Shown here in pieces: positions 1-9,064 of a DNA stretch of 64,000 bases; positions within the stretch are counted from its first letter, which is position 1, and every line of letters begins with the position of its first letter. The notes beneath the pieces were generated by a model. The model made no database searches and was not told the DNA's origin. It worked only from the letters and a program-made list of their open reading frames with translations. The position numbers and the translations under genes were made by a program. Source of the stretch: Chloroflexota bacterium (GTDB taxonomy: Bacteria > Chloroflexota > Dehalococcoidia > SM23-28-2 > JACOUE01); NCBI GenBank assembly GCA_016178045.1, contig JACOUE010000041.1, positions 45,518 through 109,517 of the forward strand. Direction: 5' to 3'.

Positions 1-2
1 AC

Positions 3-128
3 ACCACGTATGGCTTCAGCAAGGACGACCTGAACGAGGCGTCGGCGCTGATGGCGCGTCAGCTACGGGTTCAGCCGAAAGTCATCGCGGAGATGGGGGA
101 CGGTCGGCCCGACTTCCGCCCTGGCTGA
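3..128 (+). CDS. C-terminal end of a protein that starts outside the window (unknown function)
   Basis: Open frame from base 3: TTYGFSKDDLNEASALMARQLRVQPKVIAEMGDGRPDFRPG*, TGA at 126-128. Confidence 0.5.
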   Translation, partial: TTYGFSKDDLNEASALMARQLRVQPKVIAEMGDGRPDFRPG

Positions 129-222
129 GCGCCCCGTCACCGGCGCCGGTCCGGCTAGCCGAATTCGGAACCCGCGGTTGTCGGCCTCCCGCCGTGTGTG
201 TTATGCTAGGGAAAAGCACGTT

Positions 223-266
223 CTACAACCGGATACGGTCTCCTTGGAGGCCGCTTTTAGTTGTAG
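223..266 (+). promoter_or_regulatory. Nested stem-loop in the 5' leader of the zinc-ribbon gene
   Basis: CTACAAC (223-229) / GTTGTAG (260-266) enclosing GGTCTCC-TT-GGAGGCC (237-252). Confidence 0.45.
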
Positions 267-359
267 AGGTTAAGTTCGACGTCGGGTTCTCTTAAATCCG
301 CACCCCCCGCCCTGCTCGATGACCGAACGTAACCGGACACAAGGAAGGGAGGTCATCGA

Positions 360-671
360 GTGACCTATCAGGACAAGACCCTGGTTTGTGCTGATTGCGG
401 CCAGGAGTTTACCTTCTCCGCCGAGGATCAGCAGTTCCACGCCAGCCGTGGCTATCAGGACCCCAAGCGGTGTCCCGATTGCCGGCAGGCTCGCCGCTCC
501 GAGAGGGGAGGCGGTTCCTCTGGCTACGGCGGCGGCAGCCGCACACTCTACGACGCGGTCTGCGCCAGTTGCGGCGCCGCTGCTCAGGTGCCGTTCCAGC
601 CCCGTCAGGACCGGCCTGTCTACTGCAGCGACTGCTTCTCGAAGGTGCGGACCGGCAGGCCGCGCTGGTAA
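360..671 (+). CDS. CxxC zinc-ribbon domain protein (paralog of 54488-54808)
   Basis: Cys pairs CADC, CPDC, CASC, CSDC; MTYQDKTLVCADCGQEFTFSAEDQQFH; SD-like AAGGAAGGGAGG upstream. Confidence 0.85.
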   Translation: MTYQDKTLVCADCGQEFTFSAEDQQFHASRGYQDPKRCPDCRQARRSERGGGSSGYGGGSRTLYDAVCASCGAAAQVPFQPRQDRPVYCSDCFSKVRTGRPRW

Positions 672-748
672 TCGGAGCGCGGCTTCGATTCTCCGTCTAA
701 CGCTAGGAGGTCTATCAACAATCCCCGAAGATGAGAGGAGGGAGCGTC

Positions 749-1027
749 ATGCCGCTCATCGTCACCGATAAGGCCGCGCAGCTGCTCAAGGACATTCAGT
801 TAGGCCACGAGGAAGCGACCGAGAAGACCTTGCGCCTCGTTCACAAGGGCGACAGCTTCGAGCTTACCTTCGATGCGGCCAGCGACGACGACCAGGTCTT
901 CCAGACCGAGGGCACAAACGTTCTGCTCGTCGCGCCGGCGGTGGCCGAGATCCTGGCCGAGGCTACTATCGACGCCCAGGAGACCACTGAAGGGCCCCGT
1001 CTGACCCTCACCAGCCAGTCGGCTTAA
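749..1027 (+). CDS. HesB/IscA-like fold small protein (Fe-S biogenesis-like, no conserved Cys)
   Basis: MPLIVTDKAAQLLKDIQ...LRLVHKGDSFELTFDAASDDDQVFQTEGTNVLL; SD GAGAGGAGGGAG. Confidence 0.5.
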   Translation: MPLIVTDKAAQLLKDIQLGHEEATEKTLRLVHKGDSFELTFDAASDDDQVFQTEGTNVLLVAPAVAEILAEATIDAQETTEGPRLTLTSQSA

Positions 1028-1191
1028 GGCGACGCAACCGACAACCGAATAGAAGACGAGTCGCGCTTTTCCCGTAGCGGCCGTATCATGGGGCTGCTAT
1101 AAAGAAAAGCGCTCGTTCTTCTAAGGGCGGTCCTCTCGACGGCGTCCGCGTCCTGGACCTGACGTGGGTCCTGGCCGGGCCTTTCGCCAGC

Positions 1192-2388
1192 ATGATCCTA
1201 TGCGACCTCGGTGCCGAGGTCATCAAGGTCGAACGGCCGCCCTACGGCGACGTCGCCCGCACCACCGGCCCTTACCTTAACGACGAGAGCTGCTACTTCT
1301 TCTCCGTCAACCGCGGCAAGAAGAGCGTCTGCCTGGAACTGAAGCAGGAGCGGGGGACAGAACTGTTCCTCCGCCTGGTAGAGGCGGCGGACGTGGTCAC
1401 GGAGAACTTCACCCCCGGCACCATGGAAGCGCTGGGCCTGGGGTACGACGTCCTCAGCCGCCGTAACCCACGACTCGTCTACGCCGCCACCTCCGGCTTC
1501 GGACAGACGGGGCCGGAGCGGATGCGGCCGGCCCTGGACATCGTGGTGCAGGGCATGGGCGGCATCATGAGCATCACCGGGGAACCCGGCGGCCCGCCGG
1601 TCCGGCCGGGAATATCGCTGGGCGATATCGCCGCCGGTCTGTACACCGCGGTCGGCGTCCTGGCCGCCCTCCACGAGCGCGAGAAGAGCGGCCGCGGCCA
1701 GTTCATCGACGTCAGCATGCTGGACTGTCAGGTCGCCATCCAGGAGAACGCCTTCGTCCGCTACTTCGCCACCGGCCAGGTGCCGGAGCCGCTGGGTACC
1801 CGCCATCCCCTCACGACGCCGTTCCAGGCGTTCCCCACCCGCGACGGCTGGATTGTGCTGGCCCTCAGCTGGGGCGTGGAGAACCAGTGGGAGCTTTTCT
1901 GCGCCACCATCGGCCGCACCGAACTCATCGACGACCCCCGCTTCGAGACGCCCCACCTCCGCAACCAGCACCACGGCGATCTGGAGCCCATCCTCAACGT
2001 CGCCCTCCGCGAAAGGACCACCGACGAGTGGCTCCGCGAGTTCGACGCCATCGGCCTTCCCTGCGGCCCGCTGAACAACATCGCTCAGGCCGCCGAACAC
2101 CCCCAGGTGAAGGCGCGGGAGATACTGGTGGAGGTGGAGCACCCGTCCGGCTTCAAGCTAACGCTCCCCGGCCTGCCCGTGAGGCTATCGCGCACGCCGG
2201 GCGGGGTCCGCGGCTCCTCCCCCGTCCTCGGCGAGCACACGGGCGCCGTCCTCTCCTCGTGGCTGGGGCTGTCAGCGGAGGAGGTGGCGGAGCTGCGGGC
2301 CGCCGGCGTTGTCGCCGGGCCTCTTCCCAGCCCCGTACCCCTCGTCCTAAGGCGGCAGTCCGTCGCCGGCGACGCTACCGTAGCCTAG
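1192..2388 (+). CDS. CaiB/BaiF (family III) CoA-transferase; true N-terminus lies upstream of the first ATG
   Basis: MILCDLGAEVIKVERPPYGD, FTPGTMEALGLGYD, GRGQFIDVSMLDCQVA; in-frame upstream PLDGVRVLDLTWVLAGPFAS. Confidence 0.9.
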   Translation: MILCDLGAEVIKVERPPYGDVARTTGPYLNDESCYFFSVNRGKKSVCLELKQERGTELFLRLVEAADVVTENFTPGTMEALGLGYDVLSRRNPRLVYAATSGFGQTGPERMRPALDIVVQGMGGIMSITGEPGGPPVRPGISLGDIAAGLYTAVGVLAALHEREKSGRGQFIDVSMLDCQVAIQENAFVRYFATGQVPEPLGTRHPLTTPFQAFPTRDGWIVLALSWGVENQWELFCATIGRTELIDDPRFETPHLRNQHHGDLEPILNVALRERTTDEWLREFDAIGLPCGPLNNIAQAAEHPQVKAREILVEVEHPSGFKLTLPGLPVRLSRTPGGVRGSSPVLGEHTGAVLSSWLGLSAEEVAELRAAGVVAGPLPSPVPLVLRRQSVAGDATVA

Positions 2389-3605
2389 AGAACGCCCTCC
2401 CGGCGCAGCCGCTCGATCTCCTCCGCCGAGTAGCCGAACCCCTGGAGCACTTCGTCCGTGTGCTGGCCCAGCGCCGGATCGGCTTCGCGGATTTCGGCGG
2501 GGGTGGCGCTGAAGCGGATAGGGGAGCCCACGACGGTGATATCCCCGAGCTGGGGGTGGCGCAGCGGCACCAGGTACTCGTTCTCGCGGTTCTGGGGGTC
2601 GGTTGCCACCTGCTCGTAGTCGTGGACGGGGGCGCAGAAGATATCGGCGGCCTCCAGACGCTTGAGCCACTCGGCCGCCGGCCGCCGGGCGAAGTGCCCG
2701 TCCAGCAGGCGATTCAGCTCGTCCCGGTTGCGGATGCGGTTGCCGAGGGACTCGAAGCGCTCGTCCCCGGCCAGGTCCGGCCAGTCGATAGCGGCGCAGA
2801 AGTCGGGCCAGCGGTGCGGGTACAGTCCGCCGATGGCCATGTAGCCGTCGGCGGTGGTGTAGACCTGCCAGAGCAGGGGCAGGTGGTGGTGCCCCCGTCC
2901 GGCGCGGCCGGGCAGCTGGCGGGTCACCAGGTAGTGGGTCAGCTCCCAGGACTGGGCCGCCACCATGCTCCCCAGCAGCGACGCCTCCACCTGCTGGCCC
3001 TCGCCGGTGCGCTCGCGGTGCAGGAGCGCGGCCAGGATCCCCAGGGCCAGCGTCACCGCCCCCACGTGGTCGGCGATGGCGACGCCGGTGGGGAGGGGGT
3101 GGGAGCCGTCATTCTCGCCGGTCACGCTGACCAGGCCGCTCACCGCCTGCGCCAGGATGTCGTTCCCCGGCTTGCGGCCCAGCGGCCCGCGCGTCCCGAA
3201 GGCGGAGGCGCTGGCGTAGATGATGCGCGGGTTCGCGCCCCTGAATTCGTCGTAGCCCAGGCCCAGCTTCTCCATTACCCCCGGCCGGAAGTTGTGGACG
3301 ACGACGTCGCAGTCGCGGGCGAGGCGGAGGACGAGCTCGCGGCCTTTCTCCTTCTTCAGGTCGACGGTGAGGCTCTTCTTGCCCCGGTTGATGGCCAGGA
3401 AGTAGCAGGAGACGCGGCTCTCCCGGTCGACGGCGAGGACGCGGCCGATCTCCCCGTGGCCGGGCTGCTCCACCTTGATCACCTCGGCGCCCATGTCGGC
3501 CATGAGCAGGGTGGCATATGGCCCCTGCTGGGCGATGGTGAAGTCGAGGACGCGGATGCCTTCCAGCGGCCCTGTCATGCCGCCCCCTTTGTCCTGAGAT
3601 GCCAT
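2385..3605 (-). CDS. CaiB/BaiF (family III) CoA-transferase
   Basis: GPLEGIRVLDFTIAQQGPYATLLMADMGAEVIKVEQPGHGE; GEGQQVEASLLGS. Confidence 0.92.
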   Translation of the reverse strand: MASQDKGGGMTGPLEGIRVLDFTIAQQGPYATLLMADMGAEVIKVEQPGHGEIGRVLAVDRESRVSCYFLAINRGKKSLTVDLKKEKGRELVLRLARDCDVVVHNFRPGVMEKLGLGYDEFRGANPRIIYASASAFGTRGPLGRKPGNDILAQAVSGLVSVTGENDGSHPLPTGVAIADHVGAVTLALGILAALLHRERTGEGQQVEASLLGSMVAAQSWELTHYLVTRQLPGRAGRGHHHLPLLWQVYTTADGYMAIGGLYPHRWPDFCAAIDWPDLAGDERFESLGNRIRNRDELNRLLDGHFARRPAAEWLKRLEAADIFCAPVHDYEQVATDPQNRENEYLVPLRHPQLGDITVVGSPIRFSATPAEIREADPALGQHTDEVLQGFGYSAEEIERLRREGVL

Positions 3606-3649
3606 AAGCCTATCGCCGCGGGCGATACGCTGTCAATTTGGGGGAGGTC

Positions 3650-3716
3650 TGCCACCGGCGGGACGGATAACCGGGGCCGTTGTCCCCGGTGTCTGAGGCG
3701 ATAGCCTCAGGGGTGG
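3650..3716. repeat. Composite intergenic palindrome (two adjacent hairpins)
   Basis: ACCGGGG-N7-CCCCGGT (3670-3690) followed by CTGAGGC-GATA-GCCTCAG (3693-3710), flanked by CCACC...GGTGG. Confidence 0.55.
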
Positions 3717-3807
3717 GTGGGGCGAACTACGCAGCGTTCCGTTGACGCCCCCGCCGGCCCCTAATAAGATACGGGCAGCCCAGCACACCGCCAGGAGGAG
3801 CCCCGCC

Positions 3808-4941
3808 GTGAGGATCACCCAGGTCAAGGTCCGCCTCTTCGAGTGCCCCATGCCCCAGCCCTTCCATCCCACCTGGCAGCCCCTTGCCGCTACTTCGTCG
3901 CGGATCCACGTGGTCGAGGTCCACACGGACGAGGGCATCGTCGGCATCGGCTCGGGGGGCGTGCCGGTGCGCTGGGAGGTGGCGGGGCTGTTCCTGATGG
4001 GGCAGGACCCGTTCGCCATCGAGCAGCACGTGGCGAACCTGCGCTCCATGGCCTTCTTCGTGGGGAGGCCCTGGCCGGTTGAGGTGGCGCTCTGGGACAT
4101 CATCGGTAAGGCGACGGGCCAGCCCGTCTACCGTCTCCTCGGCGGCGGCGCCGACCGCCTCAAGGCGTACGCCTCCACCGGCGAGCTGCGGTCGCTGGAG
4201 GCGCGGGTCGAGTCGGTCGAGCAGATCAAGGCGGAAGGGTTCCGGGCCGTCAAGCTGCGCTTCCACAGCGCCGACATCCGCGAGGACGTAAAGACGCTGG
4301 AGGCGGTGCGCAAGGCCGTCGGCGACGACATGGACATCATGGTCGACGCCAACTGGGGCTGGCGCATCGCCCCGGACCGGCAGCCGAACCGCTGGGACCT
4401 GAATACGGCCATAGCCGCCGCCAGGGAGATGGAGCGCCTGGGCGTGTACTGGCTGGAGGAGCCGCTCGACGCCTACGACTACGACGGCCTGGCCGAGATG
4501 CGGCGGCACCTGACCACGCTCCGCCTGGCCGGCAGCGAGCTGAACCGCGGGCCGGAGGAGGTCCGCATCTACTTGGAGAAGGGCTGCTTCGACGTGTACC
4601 AGCCCGATTGCACGTTCATCGGCGGCATCTCGACGGCGCGCCAGATCGCGGCGATGGTGGAGACTGCGGGCAAGACCTTCACGCCCCACACCTGGACGAA
4701 CGGCATCGGCCTGGTGGCGAACCTCCACGTGGCCGCCGCCGTCGACCGCGTGCCGTACATCGAGTTCCCCTACGACCCGCCCAACTGGACGCCGGAGTTT
4801 CGCGATTTCGTGTTCAGCGAGCCGCTCAACATCGACCCCGAGGGCTACGTGCACGTGCCCCAGAAGCCGGGCCTGGGGATCGAGCTGGACGAGGAGAAGC
4901 TGAAGCAGTACGAGCAGGCGGACACGCGCCGACTGATCTGA
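3808..4941 (+). CDS. Mandelate racemase/muconate lactonizing enzyme family (enolase superfamily)
   Basis: ORF 3742-4941; GTG start at 3808 after AGGAGG; VDANWGW, GVYWLEEPL, AGSELN motifs. Confidence 0.88.
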   Translation: MRITQVKVRLFECPMPQPFHPTWQPLAATSSRIHVVEVHTDEGIVGIGSGGVPVRWEVAGLFLMGQDPFAIEQHVANLRSMAFFVGRPWPVEVALWDIIGKATGQPVYRLLGGGADRLKAYASTGELRSLEARVESVEQIKAEGFRAVKLRFHSADIREDVKTLEAVRKAVGDDMDIMVDANWGWRIAPDRQPNRWDLNTAIAAAREMERLGVYWLEEPLDAYDYDGLAEMRRHLTTLRLAGSELNRGPEEVRIYLEKGCFDVYQPDCTFIGGISTARQIAAMVETAGKTFTPHTWTNGIGLVANLHVAAAVDRVPYIEFPYDPPNWTPEFRDFVFSEPLNIDPEGYVHVPQKPGLGIELDEEKLKQYEQADTRRLI

Positions 4942-4955
4942 GGGAAGGAGCAGTC

Positions 4956-5324
4956 ATGGTTACCACCCAGGGGATCGTCGAGGGTTACGGCGGCGCCTGG
5001 AACGAGACCGATGAGGGCGCCCGCCGCCGCCTGCTGGAGAAGTGCTGGGCCGACGGCGGCACCTACACCGACCCCCAGTCGCACGCCGAGGGGCGCGACG
5101 CGCTCTCGGCCCTCATCGGCGGCTTTCAGCAGCAGATGCCGGGCGCCCGCATCGAGGCGACCAGCGGCGCCGACGTCCACCACAATGTCCTTCGCTTCAC
5201 CTGGAAGCTTCTGGGCCCCCAGGGCAACACGGTCATGGAAGGGGTGGACTTCGGGGAGCTGGACGGCGACGGGCGAATAAAGCGAATCGTGGGCTTCTTC
5301 GGCCCGCCGCCGGCGGCTAGCTGA
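4956..5324 (+). CDS. SnoaL/NTF2-like protein
   Basis: ATG after GGAAGGAG; MVTTQGIVEGYGGAWNETDEGARRRLLEKCWADGGTYTDPQ...RIVGFFGPPPAAS. Confidence 0.75.
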   Translation: MVTTQGIVEGYGGAWNETDEGARRRLLEKCWADGGTYTDPQSHAEGRDALSALIGGFQQQMPGARIEATSGADVHHNVLRFTWKLLGPQGNTVMEGVDFGELDGDGRIKRIVGFFGPPPAAS

Positions 5325-5338
5325 TCCCGCCGAAGCCC

Positions 5339-5401
5339 GATGTAGCGGAGGCCTTCAGGCCTCCACCTGCCGCTTGGAAGCCTCAAGGCTTCCGCTACAT
5401 C
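5339..5401. repeat. Composite intergenic palindrome (outer stem plus two inner hairpins) between convergent genes
   Basis: GATGTAGCGGA...TCCGCTACATC enclosing GGAGGCCTTCAGGCCTCC and GGAAGCCTCAAGGCTTCC. Confidence 0.75.
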
Positions 5402-5415
5402 CTCTGGCCCACAGC

Positions 5416-6123
5416 CTACGATATCCCCCCGAATCCCGCCGGCAGCCCGTCCAGGTGGGCGACGTCGTTCAGGCGCCAGATGATGCGCTTATCGCCCAGG
5501 GCGCGGATGGACGTGATGCTGGCGTTGAACGGGTAGAAGATGAAGTCCTGCGGCAGACCCAGCACCACGCTCACGTACGTCTGGATGACGCCGGCGTGGG
5601 CCACCACCGCCACCCGCTTCCCCCCGCACTCAGCGATGATGCGGTCGATGGCGGCGCTGATGCGCCGGCGGGCCGGCTCGCTGCCCTCGCCGCCGGGGAA
5701 GGCGTCCCAGCGGGCCTGGCGCAGTATCTGCTCCTTGACGTCGGCCAGGGCACCGCTGGCGATTGCGTCAAGGTCGGGCCTCGGCCCCAGGTAGACCTCG
5801 CGCAGGTCGTCCACCACCGTGACGGGCAGGCCCGCGGCCTCCGCGATGACCTCCGCCGTCTGCCGCGCCCGCCGGAAGGGGCTGCTGTACACGGCGTCGA
5901 CCCCCTGGCGGCCCAGCCGCTCGGCCAGGCGGCGGGCCTGCTCGCGGCCCACCTCAGTGATCTGCGGGTCCGCCTCGTCGGTGGTCTCGCCGGTGTTGCT
6001 GGCAGACTGGGCGTGGCGGATCAGGTAGAGCCGCGTCGCCTCTGGCTGCCCGATGAGCAGGACGTCGCGGAAGTAGTAGGCGATAGGGTCGCCCGGCGGC
6101 TCCTGCTCGACCTCTGGCGACAT
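5416..6123 (-). CDS. Histidine phosphatase family protein (phosphoglycerate mutase-like)
   Basis: LYLIRHAQSASNTGE, YSSPFRRARQTAE, VVAHAGVI. Confidence 0.9.
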   Translation of the reverse strand: MSPEVEQEPPGDPIAYYFRDVLLIGQPEATRLYLIRHAQSASNTGETTDEADPQITEVGREQARRLAERLGRQGVDAVYSSPFRRARQTAEVIAEAAGLPVTVVDDLREVYLGPRPDLDAIASGALADVKEQILRQARWDAFPGGEGSEPARRRISAAIDRIIAECGGKRVAVVAHAGVIQTYVSVVLGLPQDFIFYPFNASITSIRALGDKRIIWRLNDVAHLDGLPAGFGGIS

Positions 6124-6217
6124 CTCAGCGGCAATAATAGGGCATCCGCCCCCGAAGCACCATCGGCCGCCTTGCCCGCTGCCACCATATACGGGAGAAT
6201 GGCCTGCGAGGCCCCGC

Positions 6218-7315
6218 TTGGAGACCGGAGTCAGCTACTTCTCCTCCCGCACCCTCCGCCACGTCCGCGCCGACCTCGCCGACATCGTGGAGCACGGCTG
6301 CACCTACGTCGTCCACTGCTTCACGGAAACGGACCTCGCCTTCTACCTCGACACCGTCCGTGAGGTCGTCGCTGCCACGCGGGAGGCGGGCTTGGAGCCG
6401 TGGCTTGACCCCTGGGGCCTCGCCGCCGTCTTCAGCGGCGAGTCGTTCACCCGCTTCCCCCTTGAGCACCCCGAAACGTGGCAGGTGCTCTCGGACGGGC
6501 GAAGGGTAGGCGCCGCCTGCCCGAACCACCCGGAGACCCGCCGCTTCCTCCGCCGGTGGGTCGAGGCGGCGGCGTCGGTGGGCGGGGAGGTGCTCTTCTG
6601 GGACGAGCCCCACTTCTACGTCGGCCTCTGGGGCGGCGACGTCTCGGGGGCGTGGGCCTGCCGCTGCGACGCCTGCCGCGCCCTATTTCGCGAGCGGCAC
6701 GGCGAAGAGATGCCCCTCGAGTTCACGCCGGAGGTCCGCGCCTTCCGCGAGTCCTCCCTGCTGGAGATGCTGACGGAGGCCTGCCGCTTCGGGCGAGAGA
6801 AGGGGCTGCGCAACGCTCTCTGCCTCCTCCCCACCGATCCGGGCGGGCACGGCTTCCCCCAGGTGGAGGAGAGACTGCGCTCGCTGGTGCAGCGCAGGCT
6901 GGGCGAGGGCGCTCCCCCGTCCGCCGTCCAGGCCCTCCTCCACGTCGGCGTCGGCGACTGGGACCGGGCCGCCGCCATCCCCGACCTCGACGTCTTCGGC
7001 TGCGATCCTTACTGGTACCTGTTCGGCGTGGAGGCGGAGCCCTTCATGCGGGTCTACGGAGGGAAGGCGGCGGAGGCGGCGCGACGCCACGCCCGCGGCC
7101 TCCAGCTGTGGGTGCAGGCGTTCCGCGTGCCCGAGGGGCGGGAGGAGGAGCTGCGCACGGGGCTGCGCGTGGCGGAGGAGCTGGGCGCGACCCACGTGGC
7201 GGCCTGGAGCTACGAGGCGACGGCCAGCATGTCGCAGATCCGCTGCGCCCGCCCGGACGTGGTGTGGCGGGTCCTGGGGAAGGAGTTCCGCCGGCTGCGG
7301 GCCGGCGCGCTCTAG
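6218..7315 (+). CDS. Uncharacterised TIM-barrel-like (glycoside hydrolase-like) protein with CxCxxC
   Basis: 365-aa ORF; VLFWDEPHFYVGLWGG, CRCDACRALF, GATHVAAWSYEATASM. Confidence 0.55.
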   Translation: METGVSYFSSRTLRHVRADLADIVEHGCTYVVHCFTETDLAFYLDTVREVVAATREAGLEPWLDPWGLAAVFSGESFTRFPLEHPETWQVLSDGRRVGAACPNHPETRRFLRRWVEAAASVGGEVLFWDEPHFYVGLWGGDVSGAWACRCDACRALFRERHGEEMPLEFTPEVRAFRESSLLEMLTEACRFGREKGLRNALCLLPTDPGGHGFPQVEERLRSLVQRRLGEGAPPSAVQALLHVGVGDWDRAAAIPDLDVFGCDPYWYLFGVEAEPFMRVYGGKAAEAARRHARGLQLWVQAFRVPEGREEELRTGLRVAEELGATHVAAWSYEATASMSQIRCARPDVVWRVLGKEFRRLRAGAL

Positions 7316-7383
7316 TTGCCTATACGGGCCGTCTTGGCCAGCGCGAACGTCACCGCGCAATGCGAGGAATTAGGTTTCAGAAC

Positions 7384-8058
7384 CTACCAGGCGAAGTCTC
7401 GCGTCCAGTTGAGGGTGTTGTCGTTTCGGGGCCGCAGGCAATCGTCGGACGATGTATGGTTAGCTGTGGGTGTGCAGTAATCTCCGTAGGTGCCCCCATT
7501 GAACTTCACATCAGGGTTAAGCTGCCGGTGGCCAGAACTCTTTTCGTGGATATGATAGCCGCTCCAGCCGGCGGCGCAGTTGCTGTCTCCTACCATGGTG
7601 GAGGCATACCACCACGACCAGCCTGTGTAGAACCAGAATGAGAACCCGGGAAGATCAGTCTGGGTATGCACATATGTCATAGTGCCCTTGTACACGCCAA
7701 GACCGGAATCCAGAATCTTGACGGACATGTAGTCGCATCCCAAGCCGTCGACCAGATTCCCCGTCCGATCACCCCTCAGCAAATCGCCGCTGCCGGCAAG
7801 GTCGAAGACGTAACCCCGGAACTGTCCGTCCCGGTTATTCACATTGGTCCAGCTGTCCCAGTCGAGTCCCCCACCAGAGCTAGCGCCGCAGGCCCCATGA
7901 TATTTGCAGTGAAGGTGGGCCTTATCGCCTTGATCGCCTGCGGGCGGGAACATGTTGACCTGAAAACGCGACGCCGCTGCAGCGGGGCTGTAAAGGGCTG
8001 CCAAGGTGCCAACCAATACGGCCAGAGAAACTGCTACAAGGACCTTAAACCAATCCAT
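7384..8058 (-). CDS. Secreted protein of unknown function
   Basis: N-terminal signal peptide MDWFKVLVAVSLAVLVGTLAALYSPAAAA; Trp/Tyr-rich; GYHIHEKSSG. Confidence 0.6.
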   Translation of the reverse strand: MDWFKVLVAVSLAVLVGTLAALYSPAAAASRFQVNMFPPAGDQGDKAHLHCKYHGACGASSGGGLDWDSWTNVNNRDGQFRGYVFDLAGSGDLLRGDRTGNLVDGLGCDYMSVKILDSGLGVYKGTMTYVHTQTDLPGFSFWFYTGWSWWYASTMVGDSNCAAGWSGYHIHEKSSGHRQLNPDVKFNGGTYGDYCTPTANHTSSDDCLRPRNDNTLNWTRDFAW

Positions 8059-8127
8059 GTCACAACCCCCAAGGTCTAGCTCCCGTTTGGCGGGACCGCC
8101 CCCGGGTTCGCCGAATATGTCTTTTGT

Positions 8128-8856
8128 TTATTGCAACGCCGGCGCGAGAGACTCGGCCACCTTCATTACCTCATCGAAAGAGACGACTTCAGCTTGGATA
8201 ACCGTATAACCGCCCGGCTCGGGGAAGATTACGTTTGTTACAGTCGCAACGGTTCCGCCTTCAGCGACGACGGGCTTGACGACGATAGCGGAACGCCCGC
8301 CAACAGAAACTACCTGTACGCGGTCCGGCGGAGCATCAGTTTCACGCGAAGGACGGGGCTCTCTGACACGATTGATTAGGATCTGACCTTCTGCTCCCGC
8401 CGCCGCTCCGGGCAATTCATATAGCCGCCAGGCTGTATACAATTGACCGTTGTCGCGGCATATCGTAGCTCCGGGGTTGGGTGCGGTGTCCAGCGCGGCC
8501 TCGTACTCGGCCGGTTCTCTGGCTCCGGGTGGGAGGTATTTGGGCGCAGGCGGAGCGTATCCGCCCCCGGGAACCACATCGAGGCCGCCGGGACAAACTG
8601 TTCTAAGATTGGTCTGGATACCTTTGGCCGCCAGGACTTCTGGGGGCCCAAGATAAATACCCAGCAGCTCGCCGTCGAATCGTGGTTTTGCCGCATCGAT
8701 GGCTATCTCAGGGTGTTCTTCTTGCAACAACTGTGGGGAAGACGCCATGACGTCCAAAAGATAACGAACGCCGAAGAAAGCTGCCGCCGCTACGGCGAGC
8801 GGCGCGACCATGAGCATTAGCTTCCGTGTCAACTGGTTTTCCCCGGAGGTGTGCAA
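8128..8856 (-). CDS. Single-pass membrane/secreted hypothetical protein
   Basis: N-terminal TM helix LMLMVAPLAVAAAAFFGVRYLL; own promoter-like region upstream. Confidence 0.55.
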   Translation of the reverse strand: MHTSGENQLTRKLMLMVAPLAVAAAAFFGVRYLLDVMASSPQLLQEEHPEIAIDAAKPRFDGELLGIYLGPPEVLAAKGIQTNLRTVCPGGLDVVPGGGYAPPAPKYLPPGAREPAEYEAALDTAPNPGATICRDNGQLYTAWRLYELPGAAAGAEGQILINRVREPRPSRETDAPPDRVQVVSVGGRSAIVVKPVVAEGGTVATVTNVIFPEPGGYTVIQAEVVSFDEVMKVAESLAPALQ

Positions 8857-8889
8857 GACCGAATAGACGCCAGCGTATCGACGGACGGA

Positions 8890-8929
8890 TACAGTCTGCG
8901 CCCGTCACAACACTTCGTCAAGGGGTTTT
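8890..8929 (-). promoter_or_regulatory. Promoter-like sequence homologous to that at 10035-10075
   Basis: Minus strand TTGACG-N17-CAGACT; 8901-8929 matches 10047-10075 at 26 of 29 bases. Confidence 0.4.
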
Positions 8930-8959
8930 CTTTGAAAAAGTTATGAAGGTACTCGAAAG

Positions 8960-8992
8960 TCGAGATTCTTCGCTTCGCTCAGAATGACAGAG
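8960..8992. repeat. Dispersed GATTCTTCGCTTCGCTCAGAATGACAG-type intergenic repeat
   Basis: Antisense translation gives the familiar artefact VILSEAKNL; a related TGTCATTGCTTCGCTTCGC element lies at 10129-10147. Confidence 0.5.
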
Positions 8993-9019
8993 GGCCTGGG
9001 CGCAATGACAGGGTCAGGC

Positions 9020-9064
9020 CTACCCCCGCGGCAGGCCCAGGCCGCGCATGGCGATGATGTTCCG
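9020..9064. repeat. 45-bp exact copy of the 3' end of the acyl-CoA dehydrogenase gene
   Basis: CTACCCCCGCGGCAGGCCCAGGCCGCGCATGGCGATGATGTTCCG, identical to 10186-10230. Confidence 0.95.

Noticed and set aside
1887-3704. 605-aa plus-strand ORF
   Set aside because: Runs across two CoA-transferase genes in wrong frames; low-complexity Arg/Pro/Val composition.
8941-9019. C-terminal PSVILSEAKNLDFRVPS as a genuine protein tail
   Set aside because: This is translation of a widespread intergenic DNA repeat, not protein sequence under selection.
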